Assembly (NCBI GenBank): GCA_026225945.1
Contig: JAMJFZ010000320.1
Coordinates: 8,065,001 to 8,129,000 of the forward strand
DNA: 64,000 bases
Direction: 5' to 3'
Origin: Cricetomys ansorgei
Taxonomy: Eukaryota > Chordata > Mammalia > Rodentia > Nesomyidae
Positions within the stretch are counted from its first letter, which is position 1, and each line of letters opens with the position of its first letter. This document shows, in pieces, positions 31,925 to 42,705 of the stretch. The notes beneath the pieces are model-generated. The model did not search any database, was not told where the DNA came from, and saw only the letters and a program-made list of their open reading frames with translations. A program made the translations under genes and the position numbers.

Positions 31925-33820
31925 TTAGCTTCCAAGCCTTGGCACATCTGGGGTGATGCGCCCACAGATAAGAACCCCTTCCGGCAAGGGCACTGACCTT
32001 ACCCACCAGGCCCCTCCGAAGACCTCAGACCCACTACCGTGTCCTTGAGGCTCAGGCGTCAGCACACTTCAGGTGCACTTTTCATTTGGTCTGCACACAT
32101 TTATTTCACATCTCCTAAACTGAATGTCCTAAGAGAAGAGTACAGACCTTGTAACATCACAGCTTTTTCTAGCCCTGAAGTTTGCACAACCCCCCTTCTC
32201 CAACCTTCCGGGGGGCTGGTAGGGTCCATACAAAGAATTCGGGGGTCAGTGATTTGAAGTGAAGAAAATTACATCTTTTTCCACTGACTCCCATATTTGC
32301 AAAGCTTCTGACTTCCTCCCCGATAGAAGCCATGTGTCCTGCGCCATACTGTAGCTGTTACTGAAACGGCAGCACCAACATTCATCGGTTCTAGATTATT
32401 GACTCCACGGACCTGTCTTTCATGAACTATGTCACTGTATTTCTGTTCCGTGTGCCAGTGCCGTTGCTGTCTTTATAACAGCTTGATAGCTAGGCTTTAG
32501 CAGCTCTGGCTTTTCTGCATTCCTGTGCATATGTTATTTCGGGCATCTATAAGCGTTTACCACCAACGAAGCCCATAGCCCAGGAAAGGGTTTCTGACAA
32601 GAAAAGAGAAGTTTCACATACACCGCTTTCTTTATGAGCTTCCGGGTTGAGAATCTGCAGTATAGTGTTTAAAATTCTGGCCCACCAGCAACACTGGATA
32701 TTCTCGTGGCTTAAAACCATCCCACCAAGATCGAGTTAGGCGATGCAGATTCAAAGAAGGAGATCTCGTGCAGGAAGTTTATAGAGACTCTATCCTGTTA
32801 GGGGTGAAATCCAGGGCATGCCGTGGGATTGGAGGGCTCTGCAGTCCCAGCTCAGGTTTTGACCTGTTGAGTGGGGCAGACCCCAGGGAGGAAGGTATCC
32901 TAGGTGAAGCAGGGCCTTGCAGGACTCAGCTTCCAGTCAATTCACGACTGGACAAACACTTTGATCCCAGAGGGTCTCTGGCACAGCATCCTGATACCTA
33001 CCTCTGTCTGCACCCTAATGGCTCACTCACCCTCATTAGCCCTCTGTCATGCCTGGCTGTCCATTCTCCATGCTAGGCTCACTACCCAGCCACATATCAA
33101 ATCTGAAGCTGGGAGTAACCAGAGACGCAACAGCCAAGCCCAGCTAGGGGGGTCCTGGCCAGGGCAGTGAGGTCTGGGTCTCCCTGGATGATTCTTTCAT
33201 CCCTGACGTCTGCATGTCTCCATCAGTGACCAAGCTGCAGGTCAAAACTCCATCTGCCCTCCGGATCAGGTCTGCCGAAGGAAGGCCTTCTGTGTCTCGC
33301 CCCTTTTCCCTCCCTCAATCTCCCTCAGCTTCACTTCCCATTTCCTATTTGAGCATCTCCCTTGTGGGGCACCCCCCAGACTCCCACCCGCTCAGCCCCT
33401 TCCACCCAACCCCATCTCCCAGCATGCTCCTCACATCTGTCCCCTTCGGGTCCTTTTCCGCTGCCACATCTACCACACACCTGTTTACTGCGACCATTCC
33501 CTGCCTTCTCCTCTTTCCCAGTCTCCACTGGCCAGGTAGACACACTGTCACCCGCCAGGTTAAGTACCAGTTCCCCAAGGGCTCCCTGGGAGGCAGACCA
33601 AGCTTCCATGCCATCTCCTGCCCTCTATGTGCACATTGGCCCTGTGATTTCACTTCCTGTACTTTCAGTTACCTGAGCTCAGCAGTGTTCTGCAAACACA
33701 CCATGGAAAATTCCAGAACTAAACAAGTCTTAGACTTAGCGTTGACTACCACTCTGTGCCATATGATGGAGCCCTATGAAATCTCCCTTCACGCCTCATG
33801 GGAGAGGAGAGAGAGAGAAC
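31925..33820. other. Unassigned sequence; long but unsupported open frame
   Basis: About 1.9 kb with few recognisable elements. A 259-codon plus-strand frame (33214-33993) is Ser/Pro/His/Thr-rich in its first half because the DNA is C-rich, then runs through a GT repeat and an antisense SINE, so it is not a gene. Confidence 0.4.
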
Positions 33821-33824
33821 ACGT

Positions 33825-33970
33825 GTGTGTGTGCGTGCATGCGTGTGCATGCGTGTGTTTGTGTGTGTGCAAGCACAATGGGGGGGGGGCGCAAATGTGC
33901 CACAGCCCACATGTGGAAATCGGAGGGCAGCTTTGTGGAATTGGTTATCTCCTTCCAACTTTCCAGGATC
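33825..33970 (-). mobile_element. B2-clade SINE fragment with GT repeat
   Basis: Antisense: GTGTGTGTGCGTGCATG stretch, ACATGTGGAAATCGGAGGGC, AGCTTTGTGGAATTGGTT and CTCCTTCCAACTTTCCAGG. Confidence 0.6.
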
Positions 33971-34039
33971 TAATTCAGGTACAAGGTACCTGAATTACGA
34001 GTACCTGAATGGGTCTGATGGGCCATCCAGACAGCCAGC

Positions 34040-34246
34040 CCTTGTTTGTTTAAAAATTCTATTTATTATTGTGTGTGTAGGCATGGTATGTGTGTGGGCG
34101 TACAAGCCACTGTGAGACTGTAGAGGCAGAGGGCAACTTTCTGAGCCAGTCCTCTCCTCTCACCTTTACCAGAGACCTGGGAGTTGAATACAGGTTGTCA
34201 GGCGCGAGTGGCAGGTGCCTCTACCCTCTGAGCCATCTCGCTGGCC
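34040..34246 (-). mobile_element. B2-clade SINE (B3A-like)
   Basis: Antisense: TTATTGTGTGTGTAGGCATGG, AGAGGCAGAGGGCAACTTTC, GAGTTGAATACAGGTTGTC and CTCTGAGCCATCTCGCTGGC. Confidence 0.88.
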
Positions 34247-34249
34247 TTT

Positions 34250-34445
34250 GTTTTAGACACAGGTCTCGTACCTGGGACTGGCCTTGAACTCACTGAGTAA
34301 TTGAAGTTGACCTTGAACTCTGACCCTGCTGATCTCACCTCCTAATTGCTGGGACTGCAGACTTAACCGATTTAAACAGTCCTGAGGACTGACCCCAGGC
34401 CTCGCGCATGCTAACATGTGAGCCCTCTCCTAACTGAACAGCACC
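34250..34445 (-). mobile_element. B4 SINE (B1 + ID)
   Basis: Antisense: TTTTAGACACAGGTCTCG, GACCTTGAACTCTGACC, GCTGGGACTGCAGAC, then ID-like GACTGACCCCAGGCCTCGCG and AGCCCTCTCCTAACTG. It abuts the preceding SINE. Confidence 0.65.
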
Positions 34446-34736
34446 CCACCCCTGCTACATGTAACTTTTTCAACAGTACACTGTCATCGCCCTGCTTTCT
34501 CAGTAGTTGTGGCTCATTTTTTCTGTGCCTGCTTTAAGAATCAGGTGGGCTTCAGCGGGTGTGTGTGCACAGGACGCACCACTTATCCAGGGGTCAGCGC
34601 GGACTCAGCTTCAGGCTTCCGCTGAGGTCTTGGGTGTCATCCCACAGATAAGGGCCACTGCTGCTCTCTGCGCAAGACTCTCCTTATTCCCCCATCACTG
34701 CTCCTGACCCTCCTTTCTTCCACTCCGTCTCATTGC

Positions 34737-35040
34737 ATACACACACACACAACACAATACACACACACAACACACACAGCATACACACAGACTCACACAT
34801 ACACACTGACCCACACACCCCAACACACACACAACACACACACACACTCACACACACAACACAATACACAGATACACACACACTCACAAACACACACAAC
34901 ACACACATACAAACACAACACACACACACACTGACCCACACACATGACACACATACACACATTCACACACAAACACACACAACACACACACACATACATA
35001 ACACACACACACTGACCCACACACCCCAGCACACACACAG
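34737..35040 (+). repeat. Compound (CA)n repeat with spaced CTGACCC
   Basis: About 300 bp of CA with AACACA, ATACACA and ACTCACA variants. CTGACCCACACAC recurs at 34806, 34931 and 35012, giving a weak higher-order period. Open frames on both strands are repeat artefacts. Confidence 0.97.
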
Positions 35041-35049
35041 GTCACCCTC

Positions 35050-35690
35050 CCCATCTACACCAGGAAGAGCTGCTGAGCACCCTGGCAGATGCTGCTGAAG
35101 TAGGGCAGAGAGCTCTGCCCTTTTCCCCAGAACACATGAGGATAAACCAGCTCCAGGCTTTTTGAGGACCACGGGAAACAGGTCAGCTGCTCGGCAGAGC
35201 CTCCTGCTGTGAGTGGAAACAGGTTACAGATGTGGACACCAGGAATCCTGGGCAGCTTCCTGCCCCACCCCTCACCTCATTGGTTCAGGAGGCCAAGGCT
35301 ATCCTCGGCTTCCTCCAGGATGGATGAAGGCTTTAGGGAAGTGAATGCTGGAGATATGCTCTGTGGAAAGACAGGTGTCAGGACCTACCTGGAATTTGAC
35401 ATCGACTGAGATGGCAGGGCAAAGAGCCCTCTGACAGGAGGATGAGCCAGACTAGGAAGGACACTCCAGGTGTGGAGTCCACTAGTTGTGAAGGCCTTGA
35501 GCAGGCCAGAGCGGCAGGTATGGAGGGAACATTGAAGGAAGCTGGGAAGCTGGGCAGAAAGGTCAAGGAGAGATGGCATCTGAGGCAGGGCAGGAGTGTG
35601 CCAGCCTGCCTCATCTCACCTGAGAGCTCCCCTCCCTCCAGATCAGCTAAATGAGAACATGTGGATTAATGTGATCTCCACCCACCCACC
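35050..35690. other. Unassigned sequence
   Basis: No repeat recognised; small frames on both strands lack support. Confidence 0.35.
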
Positions 35691-35696
35691 CCCACC

Positions 35697-35836
35697 CAGG
35701 GTGCTTGACACCTGTGATCCCAGTATTTAGGAGGTAAAGGCAGGCACACCAGGAGTTCAAGGTCAGCCTGGACTGCACAACAAGCCTGACCAAGCAGGGC
35801 TGCCTAAGATCTTGTCTCAAACAAGCAAGCAAACAA
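35697..35836 (+). mobile_element. B1-type SINE (old)
   Basis: CTTGACACCTGTGATCCCAG, GGAGTTCAAGGTCAGCCTGG, CTTGTCTCAAACAAGCAAGC. An additional CCAAGCAGGGCTGCC segment lies near its 3' end. Confidence 0.78.
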
Positions 35837-35839
35837 AAT

Positions 35840-36875
35840 CTCCTCCAAGAGTCTCACACACACAGGACAGGCTCAGCCCCACCTGCAAAGACTTTTCAGG
35901 CTGTAAAAGAATTTGAAATTGGCTCACCCTCTCCTTGTAGATCAATGTCAAATGCTTATTTTTGGGGAGTCTGTGATGATCCCCATAAGCTGTTGGAGTT
36001 TATAAGTCCAATGCACTTGAACTGACCGATTACAGGCTCCTTGATACCAGGGACTCTTAGTCATCTTTGCAATCTCCAACCTTCCTTGGAACATCATAAC
36101 TAGTATAAGTAAGTGATCAGAAAACAAAACAAAAAACACAACACAGTTATGCACTGGTCTACTTTATATGGAAGAACGTCACAGAATCATGAACCCTTTC
36201 AGGGGAAAGAGACGATCAAAGTCAACTGCTTAAGCTAGAGACAAGGTAATTCGTCATTTTCCATAGTGGAAAAATACAGGAGTAGCTAAGTAACTTCAGG
36301 TATGGCTGGATCCAGGTGCTCAGACAATGTCACCATGAACCTGTTTCCACTTGGCTTTGCGTTCTGGATTCATTTTACAATTTATTCCACACATTCACAG
36401 CAACAGCTTCCAGCAGTCCAGACCTAGAGTGTCCCACACTAGCCACCCAAGGCAAGAAACCCTCCACCTTAATATTTACAGCTTTCCCTTCAGGTCAAAA
36501 GGAAGACCATAGCCTCCCCTTTCCCAAACAAGCTGGGAGCAAAAGGCTGCAAAGATGTCACCAGAAAGAGAGGAGAGAGGACTCTGAACAGGAGGCAAAG
36601 TCCTTTACTATAGTCATTGTGAGACAGCCCTGCTGTACCAGCATCAGCAGGCAGACCGTAGAGAACACTTACTTACCTGGAGAAAATTCCCGAAGCCTTG
36701 TTCAATGAAGACAGTGAACTGCAAAGCATTATGGGTAATGACAACATTCTGGGGGACAAACACACATTTTCTATGATGTTTATGTGCCTAGAATAAAGAC
36801 AGCAAAGATACCAACACAATGCTCAAATTTCTATACTGAGAATTGATACTATTTCTTTTTTTAATAAATGCAAAA
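35840..36875. other. Unassigned, apparently unique sequence
   Basis: About 1 kb with no recognised repeats. A 130-codon plus-strand frame (36316-36708) shows no domain signature. Confidence 0.35.
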
Positions 36876-36879
36876 GGAT

Positions 36880-36975
36880 AACACATGTTTCATGTCTCAT
36901 CTTGACTATGTGAGAGTGCCCACCTGTTTGGACCAACATGATTCTGGATGCTTCTACGACAAGTTTTTTGTTGGT
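36880..36975 (+). mobile_element. Ancient ERVL-like (MLT2-type) LTR, part 1
   Basis: TCTCATCTTGACTATGTGAG, GTGCCCACCTGTTTGGACC and AACATGATTCTGGATGCTTC match the first part of an old mammal-wide ERVL-type LTR. It is interrupted at 36976-36981 by a solo LTR and resumes at 37558. Confidence 0.6.
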
Positions 36976-36980
36976 GGTGG
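36976..36980. repeat. 5-bp target-site duplication, left copy
   Basis: GGTGG directly before the TG start of the 572-bp LTR; the identical right copy is at 37553-37557. Confidence 0.6.
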
Positions 36981-37552
36981 TGATTATTTCGGTCTTCTCG
37001 GGCACCTTCGCCACGGCCCTATCCCAGCCCGGGGCTGACTGGGTAGCTGCTTGTTTCCCTGCCCTGGCCAGGGGCGAGAGGCTCAAGCCGAAAGCAATGG
37101 GAAAGCACTGGGGAGTCGCAAGGGACGTGGGTTCCTCGGACCGCATGGGCCGCCTGACCCTGCTTGCTGAGAACGAACGGGTACAGGAGAAGAAATCCCG
37201 GGAGTCTGGAATCTGATGGATGCAAGACTCATTCATTCCACTCGCCCTCCCCTTTTAACCTCTTTGGTGGGGGAGGGAAGGGCGTGTCTTCTCCCTCGGG
37301 GCGGGGAAGCCTTAATTAGCATGGGGGGGGGGGGGGGGCGGGGTGTTCCTAAGCAAGGGACCCGCCCCAATGCAGATAAACATGTTCCTTTAGCTTCTTG
37401 TGAAGCGAGCAAGTTATAACTAATATTCTGGCTAGGGACCTTCCTGGGCTAGGAGAGCAGGAGTTTGCCACGCGTCTCTTCCCATGTCACCTTTCCAGGG
37501 AGCAGGGGCACTGGCCTTAACTTCCACTGCTCTCCAGCCCCCGGGTCCCACA
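36981..37552 (-). mobile_element. Solo ERV LTR, CpG-rich, antisense
   Basis: A 572-bp block with TG...CA ends (plus TGATTATTTCGG ... GGGTCCCACA), flanked by GGTGG on both sides and splitting an ancient LTR. On the minus strand it reads TGTGGGACCC at the 5' end and carries a TATA-like GGTTAAAAGGGG (plus 37253-37264), then a CpG-rich region. Its composition is much richer in CpG than the surroundings. It contains a G16 run (37323-37338). The overlapping 92-codon (+) and 137-codon (-) frames lie within it and are not cellular genes. Family not named; no canonical AATAAA was found on the minus strand. Confidence 0.6.
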
Positions 37553-37557
37553 GGTGG
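37553..37557. repeat. 5-bp target-site duplication, right copy
   Basis: GGTGG directly after the CA end of the solo LTR, matching 36976-36980. Confidence 0.6.
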
Positions 37558-37700
37558 TAATGATATTAACATTCAAATGGATGCCCTCTGAGTGAGGTAG
37601 ATGGCTCTCCAAACTTCAGGTGGACCTCACAAAATCACCTGAAGGCCTGAAGAGAACCGTGGGAGAGTTCAAGAGAGCCTAGTGGAGATGGAAGAGGAGA
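37558..37700 (+). mobile_element. Ancient ERVL-like LTR, part 2
   Basis: ATGATATTAACATTCAAATGG, GACCTCACAAAATCACCTG and AAGGCCTGAAGAGAAC continue the LTR begun at 36880. Confidence 0.6.
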
Positions 37701-37814
37701 GGAGAGAGAGAGGTGTCACCGGCTCCTTAGACTTCTCGGAAGGTCCTGACAGGCAGCACCACATGGTCTAGGACGGAGGATCCCAGCACACTGGCAGAGC
37801 CTCAGAAAGGACTT

Positions 37815-38174
37815 GTGACTAGGGCAGTGGTCGCTTCCCCCCTCTTGGAGATCCCTGCTGGTAAGCTGACTCTGCCCCTCCCCATAATGCAGTCAGGTGA
37901 CCCATCAAGTGATCTGCTTGCTGTGCTTTGTGTCGCATCCCCATTGGTTCCTGCGTTGTATATAATTCCTTGCTGCTGCACAATACTCGGATCTGAACCC
38001 CGATGCTGGTCTCCGGAATCTGTTTTCCGGGTTCATGATTCAGCTGCCCTCACCCCCTGTGACCCCCACCCCTGTTCCAAAAAAACCCACAGAGAACAAA
38101 GTCCCTGAGCAAGAAGCGATTCTGCCAATAAACTGCCCTTGAACCTCAAGCAGTAATTCCTTCCTGGGTCTTCA
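37815..38174 (+). mobile_element. Probable rodent ERV LTR inserted in the ancient LTR
   Basis: Contains an ATTGG box (37951-37955), a TATA-like GTATATAATTCC (37968-37979) and an AATAAA signal (38129-38134), in the order and spacing of a U3-R LTR, and ends GGGTCTTCA. The left boundary is a guess and no target duplication was identified. Confidence 0.45.
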
Positions 38175-38226
38175 TTAGATTTGGGACTTGCCAAGCCTCT
38201 TCCATAATCCTGTGAGCCAAACAACT
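38175..38226 (+). mobile_element. Ancient ERVL-like LTR, part 3 (3' end)
   Basis: GATTTGGGACTTGCCAAGCC and TCCATAATCCTGTGAGCCAA are the expected 3' portion of the same old LTR. Confidence 0.6.
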
Positions 38227-38238
38227 TACCTTCCTCAG

Positions 38239-38239
<1 letters not shown>

Positions 38240-38276
<37 letters not shown>
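38240..38276 (+). repeat. (CA)n microsatellite
   Basis: About 18 uninterrupted CA units. Confidence 0.97.
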
Positions 38277-38279
<3 letters not shown>

Positions 38280-38785
38280 CCCGGGCTCCACACACACACT
38301 CACACCCTACAAAAACCCCACTACTTCCGTTTCTCTTAGACCCTTGTACAGTATACCTCCTACCTCCTGGGACATCAGCAAGCATGGAGTCAGAGGCCTG
38401 CGTTTAAGCCGCAGATCACCCTTAACCAGGGAGCTTATATTAGGTGAACTCACTCATTCCTGAGGCTTGATCCTTTGTCTCAACATGGGCTGAGGGGCTT
38501 CAGCCTCCACCCCAGGACGTGGACACTGGAACCTGTGCTCTGTCCCCGCTGGATGCTCGCAGCAAGCTCGTCGCCCACTGAGCTGCCAGCTGCTTCTGCA
38601 AGTAAAGTATCGCTGTTTTTTTTTTTTTTTTTCACAAGCAACACTTGCTTCATCTGCACAGGAAAGCACCTGAGATGCGAGCAGATTCCCAAGCCCACTG
38701 TCAATGTAGAGCCAGGGGTTGAAGACAGGCTTGCTCTGACAAGGGGATTGGGGGTTCCCCTATGGGGTTGCCTATCTGCCTTTTC

Positions 38786-38904
38786 GTTTGTTTTGTTTTT
38801 TGAGACATGGTCTCACTGTGTAGAGTGGGCTAGCCTGGAACTCACAGAGATCTGCCTGCCTCTGCCTCGTGAAGGATGGGAGCGTGTGCCACCACACTGG
38901 CTGC
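38786..38904 (-). mobile_element. B1 SINE
   Basis: Antisense: TTTTGTTTTTTGAGACATGG, CTAGCCTGGAACTCACAGAG, GCCTGCCTCTGCCTCGTG and GTGTGCCACCACACTGGC. Confidence 0.88.
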
Positions 38905-39154
38905 CTTTGTTCTCTCTTCATGCGCCGGACATCCTCTATAGCATGCAGCGTTCACCGCAAGCCCTGTGGCTCCGCCATGTCAGTCTGTGCTCCGGGCTAT
39001 CCTGAGAAGCCTGCCCCGCCTTTGTAAAGCCCGTGGCTCAGGGAAATCTCCAACAGTGTCTTCAGTTTCCCCCTCCCAGGGGCTGCACAAGTTCCCTAGT
39101 GACTGCAGAGCCAGTGACTCAGAGGGCCTGTTGGAACAGGAAGGTAAGCTGGAG

Positions 39155-39232
39155 GTGGTGCTGTACAGGGGCCCTCAGGAGACAAGGCAGGAGGAGGCTA
39201 GCCTGGGGTACATAGCAAGACACTGAGAAAAT
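39155..39232 (+). mobile_element. B1-type SINE, partial
   Basis: CTCAGGAGACAAGGCAGGAG, GCTAGCCTGGGGTACATAGC and AAGACACTGAGAAAATAAAT. Confidence 0.55.
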
Positions 39233-39237
39233 AAATC

Positions 39238-39372
39238 ATGGCAGAAAGATGCAGTAAGTAAAGGCACTTGCTGCCAAGCCTAACCACCTGAATGTAACCC
39301 TTGGGAACCCACGTAGCGAGAGAAATAATCTGAGTCCCTCACACTGTTCTCTGACTTCCATGCTCACCCTAT
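39238..39372 (+). mobile_element. B2-clade SINE
   Basis: CATGGCAGAAAGATGCAGTAAG, GGCACTTGCTGCCAAGCC, GTAACCCTTGGGAACCC and CTGTTCTCTGACTTCCATG. Confidence 0.8.
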
Positions 39373-39388
39373 GGTACTTGTTAGAGTG

Positions 39389-39390
<2 letters not shown>

Positions 39391-39430
<40 letters not shown>
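39391..39430 (+). repeat. (CT)n microsatellite
   Basis: About 20 CT units at the 3' end of the SINE. Confidence 0.97.
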
Positions 39431-39432
<2 letters not shown>

Positions 39433-40199
39433 AGAAGATAAATATTTTAAAATAAAAAACAGCAAATATATAGGAGGAAAGCGTGGAGTCATTCTGCTGT
39501 GCCCTGCCTGTCCTTCTAGAAAGGAACTGTCCTGAGCGCCCCCACCCCAGGACGAAACAAGAGACCCCAGGGCTTCTGCATGGTGCCAAAATGAAACCCA
39601 TAGATAATTTCACCTCCACACACATATAATTTCAAACAAATCAATAAAGTGTCCTCGTTGTGATGCAAAGAAGAATAAAAGTAATTTGGAATGAAAATAA
39701 CAGTGATTTAGAATAAAATAATGCCCGTGCATTCAATCATCCCGCAAATGTCTCTGAGCGCCTCCAGCCAGGCACAGTGGTGGGGGAGGGGTGGAGGGGG
39801 TAGTGGGGTGTGCTCGCACTCCAAGGACGGGACAGCCCAGGCCTGCCCTGTCTGGAAGGCCGAATGAAATAATCAGGTGTTTGTGTCTCACCGAGTTGAT
39901 GCATCCCATAAATATTCACCAGTGTGGGAAGTCAAGGTGAACAAATCCCTTCCCTGTGTAATTGTCCTAGGCAGGACCTCGGGGGACACCCCAGGAACGA
40001 GGCTTTTAGGAACTGTCCGAGAAACTGAGGGAGCTGGCTATGCAGGGACCTGAGAATAGAAACCAGGATCGTCACGCACCCCAAGCATCTCACCAGGGCA
40101 GGCCTGCCACCCTAGCTGCCTCAGGAGGTGCCCACGACACGCCCTGGACCTCAGGACCTTCCGAATCGAGCAGGACAGGCTTTTTGTCACCTCCCACCG

Positions 40200-40475
40200 C
40201 ATCCACCTCCCGCTGGCTTTCTCTCTGTCTCTAGAATGTTCTTTGCCCAGATGTTTTCACGGACTCACCGCTTCACCTCATGTGTGTGCTGATGACACTC
40301 CTCGGAGAAGACAGCCCTGTCCGCTGTCCCTCCCCATCTCACTTCACCCTTCCTCTTCATTCCTTGATGGCACCCTGTGTTCCTGCCTCTGCTAAGTATA
40401 ATTAGGCAGGCTCTCTACGGACATCTAGCGCACTAACCTGAGACATAGTAAGCCCTCAATAAATGTGGATTTATT
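40200..40475 (-). mobile_element. L2 fragment
   Basis: CTAGAATGTTCTTTGCCCAG, GAAGACAGCCCTGTCC and the AGTAAGCCCTCAATAAATG end fit antisense L2/MIR-type sequence. Confidence 0.5.
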
Positions 40476-40515
40476 GTTGCAGTGGTGCTTTATTTATGTT
40501 TGTTTGTTTGTTTGT

Positions 40516-40632
40516 TGAGATAGAGTTCACATAGCTCAGGCTGGCCTCAAACCTTCTACATAGCCCAGGCTAGACTTGAACTCCTGACTCTTTGTTCTCC
40601 ACTTTCCAAATGCTAGATTACACTCAGCTAAT
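40516..40632 (-). mobile_element. B1-type SINE (old)
   Basis: Antisense: GTTGAGATAGAGTTCACATAG, AGCCCAGGCTAGACTTGAAC and AAATGCTAGATTACAC, preceded by (GTTT)n. Confidence 0.75.
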
Positions 40633-40959
40633 ATACATGTTTAAGATGTCTATTTTTTTTTAATTTAGTAACATCCCAGAAGCAGCTCACGAGAGTCAGT
40701 GGCACACGTTTGATCCCAGATGTGTATTCCACGATGCTGTGCTGGGAATCTTTAAATTTGCCACAACGGAAGTAGGCGCATCACGGAAGCTGACCTACTC
40801 AGTCAGGAAGCATTCCCCTAGTTAAACATTTCCTAGTGCGTGTTTGGACATGATGAGCAGGTGTGCTTTGTCAAAGAGTGGTTCCCAGGAAAATGAACCC
40901 TTAGTTGCCCCACCTGTGGTCCTGGCAGCCGGTGGAGGGCACACGCCGGCCCAGCACCT

Positions 40960-41725
40960 CCTATTTATTCTCCTTGCACTGAATCTTGATACAGATGTGA
41001 AAATGTATTATTAATGACACCATAGCCACCCCCGGCTAAGGGATAACATTTTTTTTTAGTCCTAGTAATTAAAAAAATGGCAACCGTTAGTCATTAAAAG
41101 CTGAAGCAGATAAATAGCCATGGTGCTTATCCCATTTTTCTCTTCAGAGAAAACAGCAATGCTGGATGCGGTCATTTTCGATAAATATAGAAAATAACTA
41201 ATTATTGCCAGAATAGGAATCTCTAGTCCCAGGCTCATGTCTGCAAACACCATCCATTGTTTAAAGTAATCGCTAAGAAGGGCGAGGGAAATGTTTCATT
41301 ATCCGCTGATGGGCACCACTTGCAAGGAGCCATGAAGATGCCAATGAAGACTCCAGGGCTCCTGGAAAAGTGGGCTTCTCCGTGTTGACTGTGGTAAGTT
41401 GTAAACGATGATTCTTACCCAGCGAGGAAAAAAATGAAAAGAGCAAGAAGAGGCGAGTGTGTTTTGGTGTGCCAGCCACAGACGGCTGGAGGTTTCGAGA
41501 GCTAATTAAGAAGCTGGTAAACGCAGTGGGTGGATGGACTCCACCCCCTCAGCCACAGAGCTTTCTTCATGTCTAACCTTGACAGAACCACATTTCCCAG
41601 GAAGGCTGCCCCTAATGGAAAATAAATTCCTCTGGACTCCAATAGCGCCATTTATGGCCCCTTCTCCTAAAGCATTTATTTGCTTTAAAGCACACATGCT
41701 CATCTCCATTCCATTACGAAGCCCA
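40960..41725. promoter_or_regulatory. Candidate conserved non-coding regulatory block
   Basis: Repeat-free AT-rich block with clustered homeodomain-type cores (GTAATTAAA near 41065, CTAATTATTG near 41200, GCTAATTAAG near 41502), a TTTATTTGCTTTAAAG fork-head-like stretch (41675-41690) and a CATTGTTTAAAG site (41257-41268). This composition is typical of vertebrate developmental enhancers. It is an inference from composition; conservation was not tested. Confidence 0.35.
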
Positions 41726-42274
41726 GCTAGCCCTGGCCTGGGGTGCTTATCTCTGCCCAGACTCCCAGGACCAGGCTGAACTGCTTTCCTCCCTGGCCAG
41801 GGCTAAGCTCCTGGGAAGAAGGGATGCCCTGGAACCAGGAACAAGAAATGGACTCTGACAAGGGCCTGCGGGAGAGCCCTCCACAGCATCCCAGGTGCTG
41901 TATCCCAGACAGCAGATGGGATCCTTGGTCCTCCGTGGCCTGCTTTCTGATCTGAACAAGACACACTACAGACCGGCAATCACCATCTAAAATGCTTGGG
42001 ACCAGAGGGGTTTCTGGTTTTGAACGTCTTCAGATCTTGAAGAATTTGCATATACATAATGAGATGTCTTGGGAATGGGAGTCGAGACCAGACATGAAAT
42101 TGATGCATATTCTGTACACACCTATACACAGAGATAGAATTTCATACAATGTTTTTAATAATTTGGACCATGAGACTAAGTGTTGTGGTGTAAAACTTTT
42201 CATTTGCATCATGATATTGGCATTTCAGCAGCTTTGGATTGGGGGTCAGGGAAGCTCAACCTGTATCAACCGTT

Positions 42275-42440
42275 GGGAAAAGATTATCGAGCGACTGCAG
42301 AGATCTGTGTCCACATCTGGGCTCTGGCTCTAGTATCTGGGCAAGCCCCTCTCCCTCTCTGGGTCATAGTTTCTCATTGTGTGAGATGGTGGGTTTACAG
42401 TGGGTACTGGCCCTCAGCGGTGTGGGGCAGGCCACAGGAA
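42275..42440 (+). mobile_element. MIR SINE
   Basis: CATCTGGGCTCTGGCTCTAG, TATCTGGGCAAGCCCCTCTCC, TCATAGTTTCTCATTGTG and GAGATGGTGGGTTTACAG follow the MIR order. Confidence 0.6.
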
Positions 42441-42705
42441 TATCTTTGATGCTCACCATAGCTTGAGATGCTGGCATCTGTGGACCCTGGAAGGGGTACT
42501 GTCTCACAAAGCTCAGGCAGCCTTGTGCAACAAGCTATCAACCTTCTATGTGACTCAGACATCCCAGTGTCTGTTCTTGTGCCCACGTGATGCTTTGAGG
42601 TCACTATATTTTAAACTCCGCTCATCTTTGAGAAATATTGCACTCAAGTCATGGGCTGGGTTAGACAGGGAAGGAGTTTATGCAATACATTAAAATAAAA
42701 GCGTT

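Noticed and set aside
33214..33993. 259-codon plus-strand open frame
   Set aside because: The first part is low-complexity Ser/Pro/Thr/His from C-rich DNA and the last third runs through a GT repeat and an antisense SINE.
36938..37216. 92-codon frame with a signal-peptide-like start, and the 137-codon antisense frame over it
   Set aside because: Both lie almost wholly inside a block with TG...CA ends and a 5-bp flanking duplication that interrupts an ancient LTR, so this is LTR sequence; no domain or splice support.
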